Shown in pieces: positions 18,834-26,335 of a DNA stretch of 64,000 bases. The stretch is taken from NCBI RefSeq assembly GCF_001205715.1, contig NZ_AQQZ01000004.1, forward strand, positions 310,001 through 374,000, written 5' to 3'. The DNA comes from Pseudaestuariivita atlantica. Lineage in GTDB: Bacteria; Pseudomonadota; Alphaproteobacteria; Rhodobacterales; Rhodobacteraceae. The number at the start of each line of letters is the position of its first letter. Position 1 is the stretch's first letter. The translations under genes were made by a program, and so were the position numbers. The notes under the pieces were generated by a model, which saw nothing but the letters and a program-made list of their open reading frames with translations, did no database searches and was not told the DNA's origin.

Positions 18834-19864
18834 AGCGTGCGCTGTGCGTTGCGGCCTTGGCAGTTGCGGCCATGACCGGGCCTGCACAGTCAAAGGACGT
18901 GACGCACACGATCCTCGGGTTTGACCAACTTGATGGTTGGGTCGACGACGACCACGACGCCGCGTTCGAGGTTTTCAAATCCACTTGCCGTGACCTGAAA
19001 TCGCACGACTGGAAAGCGTTGTGCGCCGCCGCGGCCGACCAGAAGAGCGGCCGCACGTTTTTCGAACTTTTCTTCCGTCCCGTGCTTGTCGAAGACGGGG
19101 CAGAACCGCTCTTCACCGGTTATTTTGAACCCGAACTTGAAGGTTCCCGCGTCCGGACCGATCGCTTCCGCTATCCCCTTTACGCCCTCCCGCCCGAAGC
19201 GCGTGACGGGTCATGGGTCTCGAGGCGCGAGATCATGACATCCGGCGTGATGGAAGGACGGGGGCTGGAAATCGCGTGGGTCGATGATCCGGTCGAAAAA
19301 TTCTTCCTGCAGGTTCAGGGATCGGGGCGCGTCCGGTTGCCGGACGGGTCATACCTGCGGGTCGGATATGCCGGGAAGAACGGCCATCCCTACCGGTCGA
19401 TCGGGCAGGAGCTGGTCCGGCGCGGCGTCTACAAATCACACCAGGTATCGGCGCAGGTGATCCGCAACTGGGTGTCCCGCAACGGCGCGGCGGGTGAGGA
19501 CCTGCTGAACCACAACCCGTCCTACGTTTTCTTCCGCGAGGTTAGCCAGGTCCCGGCGGACAAGGGGCCGCTTGGTGCGATGAACCGCTCGATCACGGCG
19601 ATGCGCTCTATCGCGGTCGATCCGCGATACACCCCGCTGGGTGCGCCGGTCTGGGTCGAAAAGGACGGGGCGCTGCCGCTGCGCCGCGTGATGATCGCGC
19701 AGGATACGGGATCTGCGATCAAGGGCGCGCAACGGGCGGATGTATTCGTGGGCACCGGGGACAAGGCCGGCCGCACGGCAGGCCGGATGCGCGATCCGGG
19801 CCGGATGGTCGTCCTTCTTCCGATCCAGCGCGCCTATGCCCTGCTGCCCGAGGGGATCCAGTGA
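18830..19864 (+). CDS. mltA: Membrane-bound lytic murein transglycosylase A (MltA)
   Basis: MltA (344 aa) cleaves peptidoglycan glycan strands to anhydromuropeptides. The N-terminus is a signal peptide (MKRALCVAALAVAAMTGPAQS) without an obvious lipobox. Family blocks include FTGYFEPELEGSR, EIAWVDDPVEKFFLQVQGSG and, in the C-terminal 3D domain, MIAQDTGSAIKGAQRADVF with the catalytic Asp. It sits between the Tim44-like gene and the Smr gene with four-base overlaps at both ends. Confidence 0.94.
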   Translation: MKRALCVAALAVAAMTGPAQSKDVTHTILGFDQLDGWVDDDHDAAFEVFKSTCRDLKSHDWKALCAAAADQKSGRTFFELFFRPVLVEDGAEPLFTGYFEPELEGSRVRTDRFRYPLYALPPEARDGSWVSRREIMTSGVMEGRGLEIAWVDDPVEKFFLQVQGSGRVRLPDGSYLRVGYAGKNGHPYRSIGQELVRRGVYKSHQVSAQVIRNWVSRNGAAGEDLLNHNPSYVFFREVSQVPADKGPLGAMNRSITAMRSIAVDPRYTPLGAPVWVEKDGALPLRRVMIAQDTGSAIKGAQRADVFVGTGDKAGRTAGRMRDPGRMVVLLPIQRAYALLPEGIQ

Positions 19865-20451
19865 GCCCGCGCAAGCTTCGCCCCGACGAAGAGCAACTGT
19901 GGAACCAGGTCGCGCGCACGACCGACCGGCTGTTCCCGCTGGAAAAGGCGAAACGACCCGAACCGACCAAAGCCTTGCCCGACGTCACGACGGTCCCGAC
20001 CGAAACAGAAGTGCCGCGGTTCGACGTCGGATCGCAGGCGAAACCGCTGCCGGAAATCCACCAGTCAACGCGCCGTATGCGGGACCGGCTGGCGGATCAT
20101 CCCGTGCGGATGGACGCACGCACCCATGGCAAGATGACCCGTGGCAAATTGAAGCCCGAAGGCCGTATCGACCTGCATGGCATGAGCCAGGCGCAGGCGC
20201 ATCCTGCCCTGATCGGGTTCATCCATGCCAGCCACGCGGCGGGCAAGCGTCTGGTTCTGGTCATCACCGGAAAGGGCTCTCCGGACGAGGCGCCCTGGCC
20301 GATCCCGCGCCGTCGCGGCGTGCTGCGGCAGGTCGTGCCGCAATGGCTGGCCTCGGGACCGGCGGCGTCAGCCGTGTTGCAGGTCACCCCGGCGCACCTG
20401 CGCCATGGCGGGGACGGCGCGTATTACGTTTATCTCAGGAAGCGGCGGTGA
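19861..20451 (+). CDS. Smr domain (MutS2-type) protein
   Basis: A 196-residue protein with a C-terminal Smr domain beginning near residue 100 (GRIDLHGMSQAQAHPALIGF, the DLHG motif) and continuing with RLVLVITGKGSP and HGGDGAYYVYLRK. Smr domains can nick or bind nucleic acids; the substrate here is unknown. The N-terminal 90 residues are charged and probably disordered. The start is GTG 19861 and overlaps the mltA stop (GTGA). The 3' end overlaps the convergent MFS gene by 17 bases. Confidence 0.9.
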   Translation: MSPRKLRPDEEQLWNQVARTTDRLFPLEKAKRPEPTKALPDVTTVPTETEVPRFDVGSQAKPLPEIHQSTRRMRDRLADHPVRMDARTHGKMTRGKLKPEGRIDLHGMSQAQAHPALIGFIHASHAAGKRLVLVITGKGSPDEAPWPIPRRRGVLRQVVPQWLASGPAASAVLQVTPAHLRHGGDGAYYVYLRKRR

Positions 20452-21697
20452 CCGGCAGCTTGCGTGCCGCCTTTCGGATACCCAGCGTCAAAAGCAGCGT
20501 GACCACCACGAAATAGACCGCGAAACCCTGGAATTGGGTCAAAAGACCAATCCCGGCATCCAGCATCAGCCCGGAAATCCCCGGCCCGACGGCGGACCCG
20601 AAGACCATGACCGCCGTCGCAAGCGCCTTGATCGCGCCGATATGCCGGGTGCCGTAGAATTCCGACCAGAAGGCCGTCGGCACGGTGGCATTGGCACCGG
20701 ACGTGATCCCGAACGCGACAAGGCCAAGAAGTGTGCCGAAGATGCTGTCCGTCAGCGCGAACAGCAGAAAGGCGAGCGTGATCGGCAGCATGAAGAACGG
20801 CAACAACCGTGCCGTCCCGATCCGGTCAAGCGCCCATCCCCAGACCAGCATCGCCCCCATGGAAACCAGCGGGTATAGCGGGAACAGGGCCGTCAGCTGC
20901 AGGTGCGACCATCCCTTCACCTCGGCGAACAGCACCTGCTGGAAGAAAAAGACGGTGCCAAAGGCCGACAGGCCGGCAACGGCGGGCAGCATGATCCAGA
21001 AAAGGGGATCGCCCAGCGCCTCTCGCCTTGTCCAGTGCCGCCCATTCATTCCGGTGGCGTTCTGGTCCTGCGCGGTTGCGGCAGGCGTTCGTTCGGTCCG
21101 CAGCAGGGTCAACAGGATCGGAACCCCGGCGAGGGCGACGAAAGCCCCCCCGACCCAGATCAGCCGCCAATCGACAAACGCCATCAGCGCGACACAGGCC
21201 ACCGGCAGCAACCCTTCGCCAACGGAATAACCCAGCGACGCGATGGCCAGCGCGCGGCCGCGCGTCGCCACGAACCACCGCGCCATCGACACATGCGCAA
21301 GGTGGGTCGACATGCCCTGCCCCGCGAACCGCAGGAAAAAGATGATCGCGGGCAACAGCCAGACGGTGGAATTCACCGCCATGGCAAGGCAGGCCAGCGA
21401 CAGAAGCCCCAGAACGACGGGGCCCAGCGCGCGCACGCGGAACCGGTCCGCCAATCCACCCGCCCAGACCATCACCAGCGCCGAGGCCAGCGTGCCGATC
21501 GTATAGATCCCGCCCCACGCGCCATGGGACAGGTCGAACTCGGACCGCAGGGCGCCCGCGAAGATCGCGATGAAGTAGGTTTGCCCGAATCCCGACAGGA
21601 ACGTCAGAAGCGCCCCGGCCCCCAGCCACTTGGCATTGGTTCTAAGAAATTCCCGCATTCGGTGTTCACGCAAGTGTTGGCTTGCCAAGCCGGACAT
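20435..21697 (-). CDS. MFS transporter, substrate unknown
   Basis: A 420-residue major facilitator with about 12 hydrophobic segments. A charged loop between helices 2 and 3 (GGLADRFRVR) fits the MFS signature, and a central cytoplasmic loop (residues about 205-225) splits two six-helix halves. The substrate cannot be inferred from sequence or neighbours. Start at 21697 is given; ATG 21658 (MREFLRTNAKW) is equally plausible and gives 407 residues. It reads away from the cytochrome c2 gene. Confidence 0.85.
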   Translation of the reverse strand: MSGLASQHLREHRMREFLRTNAKWLGAGALLTFLSGFGQTYFIAIFAGALRSEFDLSHGAWGGIYTIGTLASALVMVWAGGLADRFRVRALGPVVLGLLSLACLAMAVNSTVWLLPAIIFFLRFAGQGMSTHLAHVSMARWFVATRGRALAIASLGYSVGEGLLPVACVALMAFVDWRLIWVGGAFVALAGVPILLTLLRTERTPAATAQDQNATGMNGRHWTRREALGDPLFWIMLPAVAGLSAFGTVFFFQQVLFAEVKGWSHLQLTALFPLYPLVSMGAMLVWGWALDRIGTARLLPFFMLPITLAFLLFALTDSIFGTLLGLVAFGITSGANATVPTAFWSEFYGTRHIGAIKALATAVMVFGSAVGPGISGLMLDAGIGLLTQFQGFAVYFVVVTLLLTLGIRKAARKLPVTAAS

Positions 21698-21814
21698 TCA
21701 GGATACCTTCAGCGGGCACGCGCGCATCCGGCGAGCGGCCAGCGCATTTCTATGGAAACCTGACCGCTGTCTTGATGGGTGATGGATAACGAACAAAGTC
21801 ACAAGAGGTTTACG

Positions 21815-22282
21815 ATGAAAACGCAAATCGCGACGCTTCTGACGTCGCTTGTTCTGGCCGCACCGGTTTATGCCGATGGCCACGCGACCGGAGATGCCGA
21901 GGCGGGCGAGAAAGTCTTCCGCAAGTGCAAATCCTGCCACATGATCCAGGACGCCGAAGGCAACGACATCGTCAAGGGCGGCCGCACTGGCCCCAACCTG
22001 TACGGCGTGTTCGGCCGTCAGCCGGGGGCCGAGGAAGACTTCGGCAAGAAATACGGCAAGGACCTGATCGCCGCGGGCGAAACGATGCCCGACGGCTGGA
22101 TGGAAGAGGAATTCGTGGCCTACGTCGCCGATCCGCGCGGCTGGCTGCGCGAGGTTCTGGACGACAACTCGGCCCGCTCGAAAATGTCGTTCAAGCTGAC
22201 CGACGAAACCGATGCCCGCGACGTGTGGGCGTATCTTGTCTCGGTCGGCCCCGCGCCGGAAGCGGCAGAAGCCTCCAACTGA
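21815..22282 (+). CDS. cycA: Cytochrome c2
   Basis: A periplasmic class I cytochrome c (155 aa precursor). Start ATG 21815 has AGAGG upstream and yields a signal peptide, MKTQIATLLTSLVLAAPVYA. The heme motif CKSCH follows at about residues 43-47. The body matches the c2 pattern of Rhodobacter proteins (TGPNLYGVFGRQPG, EEEFVAYVADP, then a C-terminal helix DARDVWAYLVSV), and KMSFKL carries the probable axial Met. In relatives it shuttles electrons from the bc1 complex to the photosynthetic reaction centre or to oxidase, which fits the puf operon in this window. Confidence 0.92.
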   Translation: MKTQIATLLTSLVLAAPVYADGHATGDAEAGEKVFRKCKSCHMIQDAEGNDIVKGGRTGPNLYGVFGRQPGAEEDFGKKYGKDLIAAGETMPDGWMEEEFVAYVADPRGWLREVLDDNSARSKMSFKLTDETDARDVWAYLVSVGPAPEAAEASN

Positions 22283-22291
22283 TCCGATCCC

Positions 22292-22317
22292 GGTGGGCCG
22301 CGCGTCAGCGGCCCACC
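22292..22317 (+). terminator. Hairpin after cytochrome c2
   Basis: A perfect 10-bp stem (22292-22301 with 22308-22317) and 6-base loop, 9 bases after the cycA stop. No T tract follows, so it may be a weak terminator or an mRNA 3'-stabilising hairpin. Confidence 0.55.
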
Positions 22318-22399
22318 GCCACCTCGCCTGCCCGCCCGCCGTTGACGCTGTTGCAGGAATTGCGTCATAGACCTGCGGCAAGGCAGCAAGGGGACTCCC

Positions 22400-23737
22400 A
22401 TGAAAATCGCGATGATCGGAACCGGCTATGTCGGGCTGGTATCGGGCGTTTGCTTTTCCGATTTCGGCCATGACGTCGTATGCGTCGACAAGGATGCCGC
22501 CAAGATCGACAAGCTGAACCGGGGCGAGGTTCCGATTTACGAACCGGGCCTCGACACGCTCATGGCGCGCAACGTCGATGCGGGTCGCCTGACCTTCACG
22601 CAGGATCTGGCCAAGGCAGTGTCCGGTGCCGATGCGGTGTTCATCGCCGTCGGCACGCCAACCCGTCGCGGCGACGGGCACGCCGATTTGCGGTTCGTTA
22701 TGGCAGCCGCGGAAGAGATCGCGCAGGTCGCGGATCACTATATCGTCGTCGTGACCAAATCGACCGTCCCGGTGGGCACCAACCGACAGGTGAAGGAAGC
22801 CGTGGCGCGCGCCAATCCGCAGCTTGATTTCGACGTTGCCTCGAACCCCGAATTCCTGCGCGAAGGCGCGGCGATCGACGATTTCATGAAACCCGACCGG
22901 GTTGTCGTGGGTGTGGAAGGGGATCGCGCTGCGCAGGTCATGGCCGACATCTATCGCCCACTTTACCTGCGCGATTTCCCGATCATCACGACCGACCTCG
23001 AATCCGCCGAGATGATCAAGTACGCCGCCAATGCGTTCCTCGCGACCAAGATCACCTTCATCAACGAAATCGCCGCCCTGTGCGAACGCACCGGTGCCGA
23101 CGTGAAACAGGTGTCGAAGGGCATGGGGCTGGATGGCCGGATCGGGAACAAGTTCCTGCATGCCGGGCCCGGTTATGGCGGATCATGTTTTCCCAAGGAC
23201 ACCCGCGCGCTGGCCCGGATCGGACAGGAGCACGCGGTGCCGATGCAGATCACCGAAACCGTCATCACCGTCAACGACGAGGTCAAGCGCCGCATGGTCG
23301 ACAAGGTGCGCGACCTGTGTGACGGGTCGTTCAACGGCAAGACCATCGCCGTTCTGGGTGTGACGTTCAAACCCAACACCGACGACATGCGCGATGCGCC
23401 GTCCCTGACGCTGGTGCCCGCGATGGTCGGTGGTGGCGCGCGGGTGCGCGTGACAGATCCGCAAGGCCGCCGCGAAGGGGATGCCCTGTTGCCGGGTGTC
23501 GAGTGGATCGAGGATGCCTATGAGGCTGCAGAGGGCGCCGACGTTCTGGTCCTGCTGACCGAATGGAACGAGTTCCGCGCCCTGAACCTCAAGCGCATGG
23601 CCGAAGCCGCGCCCGGTCTGCGCATGGCCGACCTGCGCAACATCTACTCGGCCGAAGATGCGCGGGACGCGGGATTCGACGCCTACGTTGCGGTGGGTCG
23701 GGCCGGGTTCGGCCCCGGCTCACCTGACGGCGTTTGA
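22400..23737 (+). CDS. ugd: UDP-glucose 6-dehydrogenase
   Basis: UDP-glucose dehydrogenase (445 aa) makes UDP-glucuronate in two NAD-dependent oxidations. The N-terminal Rossmann motif is MIGTGYVGLVSGVCFSDFGH, the catalytic Cys lies in GPGYGGSCFPKDTRAL (about residues 256-271), and GVTFKPNTDDMRDAPS marks the C-terminal UDP-binding domain. It begins the exopolysaccharide block, and its product is the substrate expected for the epimerase at 40990. The 3' end overlaps the convergent export gene by 18 bases. Confidence 0.96.
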   Translation: MKIAMIGTGYVGLVSGVCFSDFGHDVVCVDKDAAKIDKLNRGEVPIYEPGLDTLMARNVDAGRLTFTQDLAKAVSGADAVFIAVGTPTRRGDGHADLRFVMAAAEEIAQVADHYIVVVTKSTVPVGTNRQVKEAVARANPQLDFDVASNPEFLREGAAIDDFMKPDRVVVGVEGDRAAQVMADIYRPLYLRDFPIITTDLESAEMIKYAANAFLATKITFINEIAALCERTGADVKQVSKGMGLDGRIGNKFLHAGPGYGGSCFPKDTRALARIGQEHAVPMQITETVITVNDEVKRRMVDKVRDLCDGSFNGKTIAVLGVTFKPNTDDMRDAPSLTLVPAMVGGGARVRVTDPQGRREGDALLPGVEWIEDAYEAAEGADVLVLLTEWNEFRALNLKRMAEAAPGLRMADLRNIYSAEDARDAGFDAYVAVGRAGFGPGSPDGV

Positions 23738-24838
23738 CGCCTGCACGGCTGACCCAAGGACGGTTCCGAACAGACCCAGGATGGTGCGGGTCTTCACGGC
23801 GGGCGACTCGGTCGCCAGCACGGTGTCGCCGGGATTGACCCGGAAGTTCCGCGCCGCGAACAGCCCGTCTGCCGAGGTCAGGTCGAAGGCAAAGATCACC
23901 TGCTGCCGCGAGGGACCGCTTTCGTCATAGCGGATCGAAAGCGGATCGTATTCCCGCAGGATCAGGACGCCCTGCGGATCCGCGCGGTCGTCGATCAACC
24001 CGCCCATGAGCGAGATCGCTTCAAGAGCGGTGACGTGTTCCTTGGGGAAATAGATGATGTCTTCGGTGCCCGACGCGCCGATGGCGGTGAAATAGCGGTC
24101 ATCTTCGGTCACGACGATCTTGTCGCCACCGAACAGCCGGGTGTTCTTGTGGGCAGTGGAAAACAGCGCTTCAGACCGGATTTCATAGGTCGAACCGCCA
24201 CGGATCAGGCGCACCAGCGGGTTGCGCAACTGGGTGGAGATCCCGCCACCCTGAGCGATCAGGCTGAGGATGGTGAAATTCTGGTTCGGCATCGGGTAGC
24301 TGCCGGGACTGTTCACGCCTGAAACCAGGTCGACCGAGTTGCCGAAACCCGCCGCCATCGTCAGTTGCACCTGCGCCGACGGCACGACCGGCTCCAGCCG
24401 GGTCTGGATGCGGCGACGCGCCTGGTCAGGCGTCAGGCCGCTGATCTTCACCGTGTCGATATAGGGCACGAAGATCGCCCCGCCGCCGGAAACTTCCAGC
24501 CCCTCCATGCGCACGGCCTTTTCGGCCTCGTTGGTCAGAAGCGAGTTCGGCTGGCTGTCCCAGATGATGAGATTGACGGTGTCACCGGGGCGGATGACCT
24601 TGGAATCGTGTCCATGGCTGGAGCCCAGCCAATGGTAATGCCCGTGCCACCCCGTCACCGGCCAGGAATTGACCACTGGAACCTTCGCGCGGGAGACCAG
24701 GACCACCTCTACCGTGGGGTTCTCTGCCGTGGCTTCGCGGGTGATTTCCTTTTGCAGGGCGGCGCCGCGCGGCACGTTGCAGGCACTCAACGTCAAGGCA
24801 CATAAAAAGGCGACGAACAGCTTCACACCGATGCGCAT
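23720..24838 (-). CDS. Wza-like polysaccharide export outer-membrane lipoprotein
   Basis: A 372-residue polysaccharide export protein. A signal peptide with lipobox LSAC places the mature N-terminus at Cys20 for outer-membrane anchoring. Poly_export and SLBB-like repeats follow (RPGDTVNLIIWDSQPNS and IFVPYIDTVKISGLTPDQAR, then GVNSPGSYPMPNQ). Wza-type proteins form the outer-membrane channel for capsule or EPS. No Wzc-like kinase or polymerase is in the window, so the rest of the machine must be elsewhere. It diverges from the sugar transferase across 223 bases. Confidence 0.92.
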   Translation of the reverse strand: MRIGVKLFVAFLCALTLSACNVPRGAALQKEITREATAENPTVEVVLVSRAKVPVVNSWPVTGWHGHYHWLGSSHGHDSKVIRPGDTVNLIIWDSQPNSLLTNEAEKAVRMEGLEVSGGGAIFVPYIDTVKISGLTPDQARRRIQTRLEPVVPSAQVQLTMAAGFGNSVDLVSGVNSPGSYPMPNQNFTILSLIAQGGGISTQLRNPLVRLIRGGSTYEIRSEALFSTAHKNTRLFGGDKIVVTEDDRYFTAIGASGTEDIIYFPKEHVTALEAISLMGGLIDDRADPQGVLILREYDPLSIRYDESGPSRQQVIFAFDLTSADGLFAARNFRVNPGDTVLATESPAVKTRTILGLFGTVLGSAVQASNAVR

Positions 24839-25061
24839 GACGTATCCCCGGTCTTCTGTCTCAGGAGCACCGCTCTTGGCCCCTTTATTGTCGTTTCAAG
24901 ACTGATAGACACACTTTGGCGATTTGGGCAAGTTGCGGTTGCCGACCGGCGACAGACAAGTCCCGAACGTGGCATATGGGTGGCGAAACGGATGCCTTCG
25001 GGTTCGATGCGGCAAACACCCGCTTACACGAGGCGATGATGGCGGCAGGCGGAGCAGGCGC

Positions 25062-25703
25062 ATGATGACACCCCTGAAACGGCTTCTGGATGTCGTCGGG
25101 TCGCTGGTTCTGATGGTCGTCCTGTCGCCGCTGATCCTGTGGTGCGTCTGGCGTATCCTGAAAACCGATGGCCGCCCGATCCTGTACGTGTCGGAACGGA
25201 TGAAAACACCGACGAAAGGCTTCCAGCTTCTGAAATTCCGCACCATGACCGTGGATGACAAGGATGCCGGCGTGTCAGGCGGCGACAAGGCGCATCGCAT
25301 CACCGAGACGGGCCGAAAGTTGCGCGCCAAGCGTCTGGACGAGCTTCCGCAGCTTTGGAACATCTTCAAAGGGGATATCAGCTTTGTCGGGCCGCGCCCG
25401 GAATTGCGCCGCTATGTCGAAATGCGGCCAGACCTTTTCGAACGGGTCCTGCGCGCGCGGCCCGGCGTCACGGGGCTCGCGACGCTCGTCTTTCACAAGC
25501 GAGAGGGAGAGCTGCTGGATCCCTGCACGACGCCGGAAGAGACCGAAGAGGTCTATGCCCGCCGGTGCCTGCCCGCGAAGGCGCGGATCGACATGATCTA
25601 TGCCGAAAACCGCAACTTCTGCTACGACTGGCAGCTGATGTTCGCGAGCGTTTTCAAAGGCGTGTCGGTGCGTCAGTCCCGTAGCAAGGCGAGCGATACG
25701 TAA
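25062..25703 (+). CDS. Exopolysaccharide initiating sugar transferase
   Basis: A 213-residue bacterial sugar transferase (polyprenyl-phosphate sugar phosphotransferase type). Start ATG 25062 has GGAGCAGG upstream; ATG 25065 is an alternative. One N-terminal membrane segment (LDVVGSLVLMVVLSPLILW) is followed by the cytosolic catalytic domain with FQLLKFRTMTVDDKD and RLDELPQLWNIFKGDISFVG, the family's substrate and lipid-binding blocks. It lacks the extra N-terminal membrane domain of WbaP-type enzymes. The gene overlaps the convergent yjbF-like gene by 31 bases. Confidence 0.93.
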   Translation: MMTPLKRLLDVVGSLVLMVVLSPLILWCVWRILKTDGRPILYVSERMKTPTKGFQLLKFRTMTVDDKDAGVSGGDKAHRITETGRKLRAKRLDELPQLWNIFKGDISFVGPRPELRRYVEMRPDLFERVLRARPGVTGLATLVFHKREGELLDPCTTPEETEEVYARRCLPAKARIDMIYAENRNFCYDWQLMFASVFKGVSVRQSRSKASDT

Positions 25704-26335
25704 CCGGTGAAATTGCCCAGCCACTGGCGCGACGCGCGGATGCGGCCGTTGCGGTCCACGGCGTAGGTGTTGATGAACGTGGTCTCGCCATCGCGGCAAT
25801 CCTCGCGCATGCCCTGCAGGCCACCCTGACCGCCCTGGACCGAAATCACGCAGTCGAAATTGTATTCGAACGTCTGGTCATCACCTGTCAGGAACCGCAT
25901 CACGCGTGTCGCCTGTCCGGCGGACCGGCGCGACACCAGCGCCAGCGACTGGTCAATCTCGGACGACATCAGGTCGCCACCCAAACCGCGTGTGGCCGTG
26001 ACGAACCCGTTCTTGATGGTGACCGTCTGCCGCCCGCCGGTGGCGTAGGTGCGGTAGGCGAGGTTGCGTTCGATCTGGATGATCGGCGCCTGCGACTTGG
26101 TCTTTTCCGAGGTGAACAGCATCACCGAATTCGGCGTCGCGGCGAGGATCTGTTCGATCTGCTGCGGCGTCAGCGTCGCCTGTGGCGGGGCGCTGCGTGC
26201 GGTGCGCGACAGTTCGAACAGGCTTTTCAGCAGCGACCGGGTCGATTGGCTGTCCGGCGCGTTTCCGCAGGCCGAGACAAAGGTCAGGGCGGCGAAGCCC
26301 GCGAAGAGATTGCGCCAGCGCGTCATGCCACTCAT
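25673..26335 (-). CDS. YjbF family outer-membrane lipoprotein
   Basis: A 220-residue lipoprotein (lipobox VSAC after a short signal peptide) of the YjbF/GfcB group linked to exopolysaccharide or group 4 capsule secretion. The function is not biochemically defined. The body shows the family blocks around RTYATGGRQTVTIKNGFVTA and ATRGLGGDL. The start at 26335 overlaps the stop of the YjbH-like gene (ATGA), so the pair is translationally coupled, as in yjbEFGH-type operons. YjbE and YjbG counterparts are not seen. Confidence 0.87.
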   Translation of the reverse strand: MSGMTRWRNLFAGFAALTFVSACGNAPDSQSTRSLLKSLFELSRTARSAPPQATLTPQQIEQILAATPNSVMLFTSEKTKSQAPIIQIERNLAYRTYATGGRQTVTIKNGFVTATRGLGGDLMSSEIDQSLALVSRRSAGQATRVMRFLTGDDQTFEYNFDCVISVQGGQGGLQGMREDCRDGETTFINTYAVDRNGRIRASRQWLGNFTGYVSLALLRD

